Source of the DNA: Nocardia gamkensis NBRC 108242
GTDB lineage: Bacteria > Actinomycetota > Actinomycetes > Mycobacteriales > Mycobacteriaceae
Direction of reading: 5' to 3'
NCBI RefSeq assembly: GCF_001612985.1
Contig: NZ_BDBM01000007.1
Coordinates: 241,402-305,401 of the forward strand
Length of the DNA: 64,000 nucleotides
The notes beneath the pieces are model-generated. The model searched no databases, was not told where the DNA came from, and worked only from the letters and a program-made list of their open reading frames with translations. Below are positions 32,407-41,250 of the stretch, piece after piece. Numbering within the stretch: position 1 is the first letter of the stretch; each line of letters begins with the position of its first letter. A program made the position numbers and the translations under genes.

Positions 32407-33630
32407 GTGGGCTACCGCTTCACCCGTGATGATGTCGGGTACCTGGGTAGCGCGATCGGCCGGGACGCGCTCGCCGAGGCGGATCGGCTGGCACTCACCC
32501 CGGCGACGCACCTGCGGGATCTCGAGCTCGTGCGTCGCGCGCACGGCGACCGGGCGGCGGCCCTGATCGAGACCGTGCGATTGCGGCGCAGAGCCGCCGC
32601 GAAGCTCCTCGACGCCGGGCAGTGGCTCTTCACCGACGACGCGCTGCAGCAGGCCACCCCGACGCTCGTGGCACGGCAGCGGGCCACCCGGCTGGCCGGG
32701 CGGACGGTGCACGACGTCACCTGCTCGATCGGAGCCGAACTCGTCGAGCTGGCCCGGGTGTGCCCGGCGGTGCTCGGCAGCGATCTGGACGAGGTGCGGC
32801 TGGCGATCGCCGCGCACAACCTGGGGGCGCACCGGCTCGGGGCCGGGGAGCGGGACTCCCTCACATCCGCCGCCTGTCCCTCGGAGCTGACCCGGAATGT
32901 GATGCTGATCCGGGCGGATGCGCTGCGTCCGAGCAGTCGCGACACCGTGATCATCGCGGACCCGGCCCGGCGCGCCGACGGCCGCCGCACGCACGACCCG
33001 GCCAAACTCCAACCGCCGCTGCCGGATCTGCTCGCGGCCTACGCCGCCCGTGATATCGCCGTGAAATGCGCTCCCGGTCTGGACTTCGACCGGCTCGTCT
33101 GGTCGGGTGAGGTCGAGGTGGTCTCGCTCGACGGATCGGTGCGTGAGGCGTGCCTGTGGTCTCCGGGGCTCACCGAGGCCGGAGTGACCCGTCGCGCGAG
33201 GGTGCTCTCGTCCAAGGGCGGCGGGTGGACCATCACCGATGCCGAACCCGACGTCATCGAGGAGCGCCCGCCGGGGCAGTGGATCATCGACCCGGACGGC
33301 GCCGTCGTGCGTGCCGGACTCGTCCGTCATTACGCCGCGAAACACGGCTTGTGGCAACTGGATCCGCGTATCGCCTATCTCACCGGAGACACCGTCCCCG
33401 AGGGGGTGCGTGGCTTCCGCATCCTCGACCGCATGGATTTCCGCGAGAAATCCCTTCGCGCCGAACTCCATCGCCGCGACTGCGGCCCTCTCGAAATCCT
33501 CACGCGAGGCGTGGATATCGACCCCGATGCGCTCCGGTCGCGCCTCAAACTCCGTGGCACTCAACCGCACACGCTGGTGATCACACGAATCGGCCGCGCC
33601 GCGACGGTCTTCCTCTGTTCCACCCCGTGA
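32407..33630 (+). CDS. SAM-dependent methyltransferase with THUMP-like C-terminal domain
   Basis: A 407-residue protein matching the actinobacterial family typified by the Rv3037c position. An N-terminal helical region (1-90) is followed by a Rossmann methyltransferase core with VHDVTCSIGAELVELARV, GSDLDEVRLAIAAHN and an IIADPARRADGRR catalytic-type loop. The C-terminal THUMP-like part from about 320 includes RILDRMDFREKSLR and CGPLEILTRGVDIDPD. The DPxR loop hints at nucleic-acid base methylation, but no substrate is proven. GTG at 32407 is used. Confidence 0.85.
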   Translation: MGYRFTRDDVGYLGSAIGRDALAEADRLALTPATHLRDLELVRRAHGDRAAALIETVRLRRRAAAKLLDAGQWLFTDDALQQATPTLVARQRATRLAGRTVHDVTCSIGAELVELARVCPAVLGSDLDEVRLAIAAHNLGAHRLGAGERDSLTSAACPSELTRNVMLIRADALRPSSRDTVIIADPARRADGRRTHDPAKLQPPLPDLLAAYAARDIAVKCAPGLDFDRLVWSGEVEVVSLDGSVREACLWSPGLTEAGVTRRARVLSSKGGGWTITDAEPDVIEERPPGQWIIDPDGAVVRAGLVRHYAAKHGLWQLDPRIAYLTGDTVPEGVRGFRILDRMDFREKSLRAELHRRDCGPLEILTRGVDIDPDALRSRLKLRGTQPHTLVITRIGRAATVFLCSTP

Positions 33631-33650
33631 CGACCCGGCTGCGTCGCGCG

Positions 33651-34250
33651 CTACGCCGGGAGTTTCGCGACGACGAGTCTCGCTGCGACGGCCCATCGTT
33701 GGTCTGTCGGCGGGGCGGACAGATTGCTGCCGACGAGAAAGACGCGGACGACGAACCGGTCGGTGAGGACCCAAGCCTGCGGGTAGTCGGCCTTCGCTTC
33801 GATGAGTACCGAGCGCCCGATTCCCGGGAGTTCGCGCGTTGTCGGACTCTTCAGCCGCGCGATGGTCGCCTCTGTCACCGACCCCTGTTGCGGCCGCATC
33901 ACTTTGATCGATGCAGTGAAGGACAGAATCCCACCGGCGGTGAGGTAGTAGGTGCAGCTTCGGCCATAGGAACCGTCGTCGCGCTTGGTCTTGGTGTCGT
34001 GCCCATCGCCGAGGCTCACCTCCGCCAGGGCACTGATTTCCGCCCCGCTCAGAACACACTCGTCATCGACAGCGTGTTCCTGGAACGGCTCATCGGCGAC
34101 CCGCGCCGGTGTGGTTGTCGCGGCCCGGCTCTGCGAGGCTGCCACCGGACGCCCGTCGACCGTGCCGGCGCACGCCGCGGTAGACGTGAGTAGAGCGACA
34201 GCGACTACCGTCGCCCTGCCGAGACGCGCAAGAATCCCACTCTTCGCCAA
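33651..34250 (-). CDS. DUF3558-like lipoprotein
   Basis: A 199-residue lipoprotein with signal peptide and a TSTAAC lipobox. The mature protein has the DECVLSGAEISAL opening and a second cysteine in RSCTYYL that together recall the DUF3558 (LprB/LprC-type) lipoproteins of mycolata, probably with a disulfide. The TTG at 34250 is chosen because AGGGGG lies a few bases upstream and the signal peptide begins there; the longer frame runs into the neighbour. Function unknown. It lies immediately downstream of the beta-propeller lipoprotein on the same strand (26 bases). Confidence 0.7.
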   Translation of the reverse strand: MAKSGILARLGRATVVAVALLTSTAACAGTVDGRPVAASQSRAATTTPARVADEPFQEHAVDDECVLSGAEISALAEVSLGDGHDTKTKRDDGSYGRSCTYYLTAGGILSFTASIKVMRPQQGSVTEATIARLKSPTTRELPGIGRSVLIEAKADYPQAWVLTDRFVVRVFLVGSNLSAPPTDQRWAVAARLVVAKLPA

Positions 34251-34275
34251 AATTCCCCCTCGAAACCGACGGTGC

Positions 34276-35607
34276 TTACTTCTCCGGCGTGAACGCGAAG
34301 ATCTCGCCGATGCGGGTGGCGACCACGACCTCGCCCTTCGCGCCGACCGACGTGCCGGTGGTGGTGCCCTTCGCGCCAGGCAGCACATCGGAGTCGAGGG
34401 TGGCTCCGGTCTGCGTGTCGAAGGTGACGAGGTTCAGGCCGTCGCCGATCGCCGCGACGGTGTAGCCGGTGTCGCCCGCGGTCTGCGCCGCGGAGCCGCG
34501 CAGCGCCAGATCCTTGCGCTCCCAGACGGTTTCCACCGCGTCGCCGTTGTCCCGCAGCCCGACCAGGTAGCCGTCGTCGCCGGAGGGGATGATCAGGCCG
34601 TCGTCCGACACCGAGATGCCCCCGCGCGGCGTCCAGTCCAGCCGGTGGACCCACTTGGTTCGCCCGTCAGCGGTGTCCAGGGCGATCAGGCGGTTGTTGT
34701 TGTCGCCCACGTAGAGGGTGGCGCCGTCGGCGGACAGGGCCGGGCTGGTCGCGCTGCCGCCGAGCAGCAGTTCGGCGCTCCACTCCCGCACGAGCTTCTC
34801 GCCGGTGTAGCGCAACGCGACCACGGCCGCCGCGGGCCGCCCCGGCTGCCAGAGCGTCACGTAGAAGCGGCCGCTGTCTGCGTCGACGGCGGAGATGGTC
34901 GCGACCGGGCACTGCGGCCCGCCGGTAGCGCAGTCGTCCAGGCCCTGGCTCGCGTCGGGCCAGCTGAGGCCCGCGTGCACGAGGAAGTCCGGTTCGCCGA
35001 GCAACTGCACGGTCGGCACCGTCCGGTCCCCTGTCTGCCTCGACAGCACGTCGACCTGGCCGGATCGCGTGACGGTCAGCAGCTTTCCGTCACCGGTGAA
35101 CTGCACCGAGGCCGGTGTTCCCGCGACGGGCGTGGCCCACCGTGGCTGCCCCAGGTAGTTGAACGAGATCACCCGGCTGTCGTCGCCGACGTAGACGTTG
35201 CTCATCCCGTCGACCGACGAAGGCGCGGTGATCGCGCTCGGGCCCAAGGCGTTGCAGAACCGTTTGCGGCCGGTGGCCATCTGGAAGGAGAAGATCGAGC
35301 AGTTCTGCAGGCGGGTGGTGACGAACAGCTGGCTGTCGGGCCCCAGCGTGATCGGCTGGGCGATCGGGCCGCCGACCGGCCGCTGCCAACTCAGCTCGAG
35401 CTCCCGCGATCCGGTGACCGGGCCGGTGCCGCTGTTGCGGCCGTCGTGATAGGCGGCGGTCCAGCCCTTGCCGGTGCCGACGGTGATGTCGTCGTAATCG
35501 GTGCCGCACCCGGCCAATGCCAGCGCGCCGACCGCGGCCAGCGCGGCCGCGGCACGTTTCCGGGACGGTCGCCACATGGAAGTAGCCAGTACGCCGCCGC
35601 TTCGCAC
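34276..35607 (-). CDS. PQQ-like beta-propeller lipoprotein
   Basis: A 443-residue secreted lipoprotein (lipobox ALALAGC) with repeated blades such as GPDSQLFVTT, SNVYVGDD, ATLYVGDNNNRLIALDT and DGLIIPSGDDGYLVGL, typical of PQQ/BamB-type seven- or eight-bladed propellers. It probably scaffolds protein interactions at the cell envelope. GTG at 35607 is favoured because AGGAG lies eight bases upstream. GTG at 35616 touches that site, and ATG at 35577 has none. The position matches Rv3035 (recalled). It is transcribed divergently from the acyltransferase gene. Confidence 0.85.
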   Translation of the reverse strand: MRSGGVLATSMWRPSRKRAAAALAAVGALALAGCGTDYDDITVGTGKGWTAAYHDGRNSGTGPVTGSRELELSWQRPVGGPIAQPITLGPDSQLFVTTRLQNCSIFSFQMATGRKRFCNALGPSAITAPSSVDGMSNVYVGDDSRVISFNYLGQPRWATPVAGTPASVQFTGDGKLLTVTRSGQVDVLSRQTGDRTVPTVQLLGEPDFLVHAGLSWPDASQGLDDCATGGPQCPVATISAVDADSGRFYVTLWQPGRPAAAVVALRYTGEKLVREWSAELLLGGSATSPALSADGATLYVGDNNNRLIALDTADGRTKWVHRLDWTPRGGISVSDDGLIIPSGDDGYLVGLRDNGDAVETVWERKDLALRGSAAQTAGDTGYTVAAIGDGLNLVTFDTQTGATLDSDVLPGAKGTTTGTSVGAKGEVVVATRIGEIFAFTPEK

Positions 35608-35809
35608 CTGCCGCACTCCTGTCGTCGTTGGCGTTCGCCGTCGCCGTCTCCGGCGCAGGAGTCACTGTACGGGAGGCTCGCGCGCGGGTGAACGCGTCCC
35701 GGCGTTCTCGTCGCGGGTGCTCGTCGTGGTGCTCACCGCGGGCGATAGGCTCTATCCGTCGCCGCCGAGGCGCGCGACGGCCGGTAGGACCACGACAGGA
35801 GAACCGTTC

Positions 35810-36559
35810 GTGACGAGCATGTGGGGCGCACCGTTGCGCTCGCGCTGGCGGGGATCGCGCCGCCGGGATCCGCAGCAGGCGCGTTTTCTGACGCCGGCGT
35901 CGCTGCGCTGGGTGCTCGCGAACCGGGCGTACACGCCCTGGTATCTGGTGCGCTACTACCGGCTGTTGAAGTTCCGCCTGGCGAATCCGCACATCGTGCT
36001 GCGCGGCATGGTCTTCCTCGGCCGCCGCGTGGAGATCCACGCCACCCCGGAACTGGCCCGCATGGAGATCGGCCGCTGGGTGCACATCGGCGACGGCAAC
36101 GCGATCCGCTGCCACGAGGGTTCGCTGCGCATCGGTGACAAGGTGGTGTTCGGCAAGGACAACGTCGTGAACACCTATCTCGACATCGAGATCGGGGAAT
36201 CGACCTTGGTCGCCGACTGGTGCTACATCTGCGACTTCGACCACAAGATGGACGACATCAACGTTCCGATCAAGGACCAGGGGATCGTGAAGAGCCCGGT
36301 GCGCATCGGCCCCGACACCTGGATCGCCGCCAAGGTGACCGTGCTGCGCGAGACCAGTGTCGGCCGCGGCTGCGTGCTCGGCGCGCACGCCGTGGTCAAG
36401 GGTGAGATCCCGGACTACAGCATCGCCGTCGGCGCACCGGCGAAGGTCGTCAAGAACCGCAAGGCGGCCTGGGAGGCGGGCGCCGAACAGCGTGCGGAAT
36501 ACCTCGCCGCGCTCGAGGACATCGCCCGCAAGAAGAACGGGGCCACGCAGACCGCCTGA
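35810..36559 (+). CDS. Left-handed beta-helix (hexapeptide) acyltransferase
   Basis: A 249-residue transferase. The middle (about 75-210) is a run of hexapeptide repeats (IEIGESTLVAD, VRIGPDTWIAAKVTV, GRGCVLGAHAVVKGEI) with a loop DFDHKMDD that supplies the catalytic-type His, ending IAVGAPAKVV as in maltose/galactoside acetyltransferases. The N-terminal 60 residues are basic, as in the mycobacterial Rv3034c homologue (recalled). GTG at 35810 follows AGGAG by ten bases. It is likely involved in envelope glycoconjugate acylation; the substrate is unknown. Confidence 0.87.
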   Translation: MTSMWGAPLRSRWRGSRRRDPQQARFLTPASLRWVLANRAYTPWYLVRYYRLLKFRLANPHIVLRGMVFLGRRVEIHATPELARMEIGRWVHIGDGNAIRCHEGSLRIGDKVVFGKDNVVNTYLDIEIGESTLVADWCYICDFDHKMDDINVPIKDQGIVKSPVRIGPDTWIAAKVTVLRETSVGRGCVLGAHAVVKGEIPDYSIAVGAPAKVVKNRKAAWEAGAEQRAEYLAALEDIARKKNGATQTA

Positions 36560-36696
36560 CGGGTAGGGCTGGACGAGTCGCGCAGCGGTCTCACTCGGCT
36601 GTCGCGTGGCGGGCGCCGTCTGCCGGAATTCCTCCCGCGCCGACACCGCGCCGTGACGCCCTCGATTCGTCGGTGCGGGCGAGTAGGTTCGGCGCT

Positions 36697-37242
36697 ATGA
36701 CTGCCTACGCCGCCCTGTTGCGCGGGATCGCGCCGAGCAATCCGAACATGAGCAACGCCAAGTTGCGCACGGTGTTCGAATCGCTCGGGTTCGAGGGCGT
36801 CGGTTCGGTGCTGGCCAGCGGCAACATCGTGTTCCGCAGCGCGGAGACCGACGTGCCCGCGCTGGAGGACCGGATCCAGCAGGCGCTGATCCGGGAACTG
36901 GGGATCGGTGGTGGCACGATCATCCGCAGCCATGACGAACTGCGCGCGCTGCTCGACACCGATCCGTTTCCCGGCCTGACCCACGGGCGCGGAACCTATC
37001 TGATCGCGACCTTCCTCAAGGACACGGCCAAGGCTCCGGCCACCGTGCCCGAGCACCCCGACCCGCTCACCCGGGTCGTCGGCTACGACGAGGCCGCGCG
37101 CGCCTTCCTGGCGGTAATCGACAACAGCGAGCCGGGCAAGACGCCGGACTTCATGGCGTGGCTGGAGAAGACGTACGGCAAGGACATCACCACTCGCACC
37201 TGGCTCACCGTCGAGCGCATCGTCAAGAAGCTCGCGACCTAG
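36697..37242 (+). CDS. DUF1697 family protein
   Basis: A 181-residue cytosolic protein. The N-terminus AYAALLRGIAPSNPNMSNAKLRTVFESLGF and VLASGNIVFRS are the DUF1697 signature; the C-terminal half pairs with it in a two-lobed fold. Function unknown. TAGGTT lies just upstream of the ATG at 36697 with no ribosome-binding site, so a leaderless transcript is likely. It converges on the glycosyltransferase gene 12 bases away. Confidence 0.88.
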   Translation: MTAYAALLRGIAPSNPNMSNAKLRTVFESLGFEGVGSVLASGNIVFRSAETDVPALEDRIQQALIRELGIGGGTIIRSHDELRALLDTDPFPGLTHGRGTYLIATFLKDTAKAPATVPEHPDPLTRVVGYDEAARAFLAVIDNSEPGKTPDFMAWLEKTYGKDITTRTWLTVERIVKKLAT

Positions 37243-37253
37243 CCGGGCCGGGG

Positions 37254-38507
37254 TTACTTCGGATCGCGTTCCGGCAGCGGACGTTCCACGATCGAGGGGC
37301 GGCCGAGCGGGTTGCGCACCCGCCGCTTGGCCGAGTGGTACACCTGGGCGGTCTCCGCGGCCACCACGTCCCACGCGAAATCGGCGGTGAGCCGTTCCCT
37401 GGCGGCGTAGGCCCGCTGCTGCGCGGCGGCGGGGTCGTCGAGGGTGGCGCGGACCGCCTCGACCAAACCGTCGACGTCCGCGGGCGCGAACGAGGCGCCG
37501 GTGACGCCGTCGATCACCGCCTCGCCCAGGCCGCCCGCCGTCGAGGTGATCAGCGGGGTGCCCGCGGCGGCCGCCTCGAGCGCGACGATGCCGAAGGGTT
37601 CGTACCGGCTGGGCAGCACGATCGCGTCGGCGCCGTGCAGCCAGCCGAGCAGTTCGGAGTGGTCGAGCTGACCGGCGAAGGTCACCGCTCGCGCCACGCG
37701 GTGCACCCGGGCGCGTTCGCGCAACCACTCGAATTGGGTGCCGACGCCCGCGACGGTCAGGGTGGTGCCGGGATGGGCGCGGCGGATGCGGGGCAGCGCG
37801 GCGATCGCGTCCTGCACGCCCTTCTCGTACTCGAGCCTGCCCACGTACAGCAACCGGGGCGGACCGCTGCGCGGCGAGCGCGGGCGGAAAGTCCACGCGC
37901 CCACATCGATTCCGTTGCGGATCACCGTCATCGGGATCCGCTCCGGACCGTAGAGCCGTTCGACCTCGTCCTGCATGGACGACGAACAGGTGATCAGCGC
38001 GTCGGACTCGTTGGCGAGCCACCACTCCACCGAGTGCACCTGCTTGTTGACCTTGCCCGCGACCCAGCCGCTGTGCCGTCCCGCCTCGGTGGCGTGGATG
38101 GTCGACACCAGCGGCACGTCGTAGTACTCGGCCAGGGCGATGCCGGGGTGGGCGACCAGCCAGTCGTGCGCGTGCACCACGTCGGGCGTCCAACCGTCGC
38201 CGATGCCCGGCTTGCCGAGCGCGACGCCCGCGCGCACCATCGCGTGCCCCATGGCAAGCGTCCAGGCGAGCATGTCCTCGCCGAAGTCGAAGACCGGCGG
38301 GTCCTCCGCGACCGCCACCACCAGCACGCCGTCGGCGATGTAGGAGTGCGTGGGATGGGTAGCGGCGTCGGTGCCGGAGGGACGCCGGGACAGCACGACC
38401 ACCTCATGACCGGCCGCGGCCAGTTCGACGGCGAGGTGATGCACGTGCCTGCCGAGTCCGCCCACCACGACCGGCGGGTACTCCCACGACACCATCAAAA
38501 TCTTCAT
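37254..38507 (-). CDS. GT4 glycosyltransferase, alpha-1,4-glucan (Rv3032-type)
   Basis: A 417-residue glycogen-synthase-like GT4 enzyme. It has the N-terminal sugar-acceptor loop SWEYPPVVVGGLGRHV, HAHDWLVAHPGIAL, VIRNGIDV, and the donor-site segment LPSRYEPFGIVALEAAAAGTP with the E-x7-E motif. The neighbouring GH57 and methyltransferase genes reproduce the mycobacterial Rv3030-Rv3032 cluster. There the transferase builds the alpha-1,4-glucan backbone of methylglucose lipopolysaccharides and glycogen, so the same role is inferred. The ATG overlaps the GH57 stop (ATGA), indicating one operon. Confidence 0.92.
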   Translation of the reverse strand: MKILMVSWEYPPVVVGGLGRHVHHLAVELAAAGHEVVVLSRRPSGTDAATHPTHSYIADGVLVVAVAEDPPVFDFGEDMLAWTLAMGHAMVRAGVALGKPGIGDGWTPDVVHAHDWLVAHPGIALAEYYDVPLVSTIHATEAGRHSGWVAGKVNKQVHSVEWWLANESDALITCSSSMQDEVERLYGPERIPMTVIRNGIDVGAWTFRPRSPRSGPPRLLYVGRLEYEKGVQDAIAALPRIRRAHPGTTLTVAGVGTQFEWLRERARVHRVARAVTFAGQLDHSELLGWLHGADAIVLPSRYEPFGIVALEAAAAGTPLITSTAGGLGEAVIDGVTGASFAPADVDGLVEAVRATLDDPAAAQQRAYAARERLTADFAWDVVAAETAQVYHSAKRRVRNPLGRPSIVERPLPERDPK

Positions 38508-40171
38508 GCAAGTCCTTCTGCGGCCGAGCCCGGGTCCGCCGGAACCGGCCCGTGGTCCGCGGTGGCGGAGCCCGGTCCTGGCACGGCGGCGGATACTGCC
38601 CCGGTGGCGCTGGGTACGGACCCCGCGGAGGTGAGTCGTCGCGCGTCCACGCCGGGGAAGAGTCCGTCAGCTGCCCCCCATCCTGCCGCCAACTGCCGTG
38701 CTTTCGCGAGTTGGCCCGCCCCGACGGCCGCGGCGATTTCCCGGACCGCGTGGGCATGCCGGTGCGCCCGGTCGCGCGCGTAACCCGCGGCGGAGTCCTT
38801 GCTCACCATGAACGCCCAGTCGCTGGAGACGGTGAGGATCGCCTCGCGCAGCAGTTGATCGGCGACGTGGTCGCGCAGCCCGAGTGCGCCGCCCTGCGCG
38901 GCGCGCATCTTGTCGATGGTGTCCAGGGTCAGCCGCACGATGTCGTCGTTGAGCTCGACCAGATCCCGCACCTGCTCGCCTGCCCACACCCGCCAGTCCT
39001 TGCCCGAACCCCAGGACGAGTCGGCCAGCGGCACCGGTTCGCCCAGGTAGCCGCGTGTTCGCGCGTCGGCAAGGGTGCCCACCGTGACGCCCGCTTCCGG
39101 CAGCGCGCGCAACACCTCCGCCAGCCACTGCGGCCCCTCGTGCCACCAGTGGCCGAACAGTTCGGTGTCGAACGCGGCGACGACCAGGGCGGGCCGGCCG
39201 ATCCGGTCGGACTCGGCGATCAACCGTTCGCGCACGGTCCGCACGAAGTCGTCCACGTCCCGCGCGACGGCCGCGGCGGCCAGTTCCGGGTCGTAGGGAG
39301 CCTTGTCCGGGCCCGCCACGGTCTTGCCGGTGACCCGTGCGGGTTTGAGACCCGTCGCGTGGTCATAGTGATGAAAGTCACGGTAGGCGCCGTGGCCTGG
39401 ATAGCCGGATTTCGGGGACCAGACGCGGTAACTCACCTGCAGATCGCGGCCGAACGCGACCACGTCGGAATCCCGCACCGGACGTCCGAGCGTCGTGTCG
39501 CCGCGCAGCGCGGGACCGTCGACCATGAAATGTGTCACACCCGCGGCGGCGTAACCGACCTCCATGCCGGGCGTGTATCCGCATTCCGGCGCCCAGATGC
39601 CCGTAGGTGTGTGACCCCAGCGGTGCCGCGCGTCGGCCAGGCCCTCGGTGAGCTGGAACCGGCGCATCCGAGGATCCAGCAGCGGCTGGAACGGGTGGGC
39701 CAGCGGGCCGCCGAGCAGTTCGATGGTCTCCGCGTCGATGAGCGCCCGCCAGACCGGCGCCGCGCCGTGTTGCCAGTGCTGCTCGAACTCGGCCAGGGCG
39801 GCGGCGGCCAAGCGATGTTCGTGCCTGCCCAGCGCGACATTGCCCGCCATGGCGGCTTCGTCGGCGCGCAGCTGCCAGTTGCCCAGCCAGTGGTGCATGC
39901 CCGCCAGGCAGTGCGGGTCGTCCAGCTGGGCCGCGAGCACCGGCGTGATGCCGAGGCTGAGCAGATGCGAACGTCCTTCGGCCGCAAGGGTTCGCAGGAC
40001 CTCTACGAGGGGCAGGTAGGACGCTGCCCAGGACTGGTAGAGCCATTCCTCGCCGACCGGCCAGCGGCCGTGATGGGCCAGCCAGGGCAGGTGGGAGTGC
40101 AGGACCAAGGTGAACTGGCCCGGCACCGGGCTTGCGGCGTGCCCGCCGGGCACGGTACTGCGATCGGTCAA
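38504..40171 (-). CDS. GH57 alpha-1,4-glucan branching enzyme-like protein
   Basis: A 555-residue GH57 family protein. Conserved regions are visible: LHSHLPW (region 1), TGIWAPECGY with the nucleophile Glu (region 3), and AFDTELFGHWW with the acid/base Asp (region 4), plus the C-terminal helical domain. It would introduce alpha-1,6 branches into the glucan made by the GT4 partner. The last 50 residues are an Ala/Pro/Gly-rich tail. TTG at 40171 overlaps the upstream methyltransferase stop (TTGA) and gives about the recalled family length; GTG at 40153 is the alternative. Confidence 0.9.
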   Translation of the reverse strand: MTDRSTVPGGHAASPVPGQFTLVLHSHLPWLAHHGRWPVGEEWLYQSWAASYLPLVEVLRTLAAEGRSHLLSLGITPVLAAQLDDPHCLAGMHHWLGNWQLRADEAAMAGNVALGRHEHRLAAAALAEFEQHWQHGAAPVWRALIDAETIELLGGPLAHPFQPLLDPRMRRFQLTEGLADARHRWGHTPTGIWAPECGYTPGMEVGYAAAGVTHFMVDGPALRGDTTLGRPVRDSDVVAFGRDLQVSYRVWSPKSGYPGHGAYRDFHHYDHATGLKPARVTGKTVAGPDKAPYDPELAAAAVARDVDDFVRTVRERLIAESDRIGRPALVVAAFDTELFGHWWHEGPQWLAEVLRALPEAGVTVGTLADARTRGYLGEPVPLADSSWGSGKDWRVWAGEQVRDLVELNDDIVRLTLDTIDKMRAAQGGALGLRDHVADQLLREAILTVSSDWAFMVSKDSAAGYARDRAHRHAHAVREIAAAVGAGQLAKARQLAAGWGAADGLFPGVDARRLTSAGSVPSATGAVSAAVPGPGSATADHGPVPADPGSAAEGLA

Positions 40172-40986
40172 GGCTTCACCGCGATGGCGACCAGATCCAG
40201 ACTCGCGTCGATGTCCGCGGCGACCAGCGCGAAATCGTCCACCGTGACGCTCGCGACGTCCGCGGTCAGTTCCGCGGGCCACGGTTCGCCCGCCAGCGCC
40301 CGTTCGATCTGCGCGTCGATGAACGACCCGCCGTGCTTGGCGTCCAACGCTTTCAGGCCGGGACCGTGGTGCACGCCGATCATCTGCGTGACCTCGAAAC
40401 CGGCGTCGACCAGCAATTCGGTCAACTCGGCCGCGTTCAGTTCCCTGGTGTGGAACGGGTTGAGCGGAGTGTCGCGACCGGGGGAGAAGGTGATCCGGTT
40501 GGGCGTGCTGATCAGCAGCTCGCCGCCGGGGCGCAGCACCCGCAGGCACTCGCGCAGGAACTGGGACTGATCCCAGAGATGTTCGATCACTTGGAAGTTC
40601 ACCACGACGTCGACCGAGGCGTCCTCCAGCGGCAGTTCGGCGAGGTTGCCCTGGATCATCTCCACGCGGGGGTAGCGCGCGCGCACGTGCTCGACGGCGC
40701 TGGTGTCGTAGTCCACGCCGATCACCTTGGTGGCCACGCCCGCGATCATGTCCGCGCCGTAGCCCTCGCCGGAACCCGCCTCCAGCACGGTCTTTCCGGC
40801 GCAGCGGTCCAGCAGGCGGGCGTAGGCGATCTCGTGCCTGCGGAACCAGTAGTTCTCCTCGGCGATGCCGGGAACGGTGCGCTCGCCGGTCAGCGGCAGT
40901 GGTTCGACGGCGCCGACGGCGGCCTCGGTGTCCACGGAGATGCCGGACGGGTCGCCCACTGCGGCAGGGATCACAGCCTCGCTCAT
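40168..40986 (-). CDS. SAM-dependent methyltransferase of the glucan locus (Rv3030-type)
   Basis: A 272-residue methyltransferase. It has VLEAGSGEGYGADMIAG (motif I), a GVDYDTSAV acidic turn, FQVIEHLWDQSQFLRECLRVL and GGELLISTPN. It is the first gene of the three-gene glucan operon and overlaps GH57 by TTGA. In mycobacteria this position is proposed to supply a sugar O-methyltransferase for methylglucose polysaccharide. That function is inferred here. Two ATGs in tandem (40989, 40986) are possible starts; the second has the better distance to GGAG. Confidence 0.87.
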   Translation of the reverse strand: MSEAVIPAAVGDPSGISVDTEAAVGAVEPLPLTGERTVPGIAEENYWFRRHEIAYARLLDRCAGKTVLEAGSGEGYGADMIAGVATKVIGVDYDTSAVEHVRARYPRVEMIQGNLAELPLEDASVDVVVNFQVIEHLWDQSQFLRECLRVLRPGGELLISTPNRITFSPGRDTPLNPFHTRELNAAELTELLVDAGFEVTQMIGVHHGPGLKALDAKHGGSFIDAQIERALAGEPWPAELTADVASVTVDDFALVAADIDASLDLVAIAVKP

Positions 40987-41126
40987 CACTCCGACGTTAC
41001 TGGCACCGCATCCGCGGGAAACACCCCACCCGGTCGGCTCGGAAGTGCGGCTCCGGCAGGCCGGACCCGGGGCCGCCGAACCGGGGCACTGTAACGCGTG
41101 GTACCCACTTGTGAGAGAGAAGCCGC

Positions 41127-41148
41127 TAAGTTACCCACGAGTAACTTA
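41127..41148. promoter_or_regulatory. Palindromic operator in the fixA promoter
   Basis: TAAGTTAC and GTAACTTA form perfect 8-bp arms around CCACGA. The site lies about 100 bases upstream of fixA and directly precedes TAAGGT (41151-41156), which fits a -10. Its size and TTAC/GTAA core resemble TetR-family operators used for fatty-acid catabolism in mycolata, which suits genes for an electron-transfer flavoprotein. The regulator is not identified. Confidence 0.55.
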
Positions 41149-41250
41149 ACGTAAGGTAATGTCACGGCCTGAGCCACCCACCCGGGCGTACGGCGCAGCT
41201 CGTGCGACCACCATTTACGTGTAACCAGAACAGGAGGTCGACGAAGACCG

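Noticed and set aside
32101..34059. 652-residue minus-strand frame over the THUMP-like gene
   Set aside because: Antisense shadow. The plus-strand protein has recognisable methyltransferase motifs and the minus-strand product does not.
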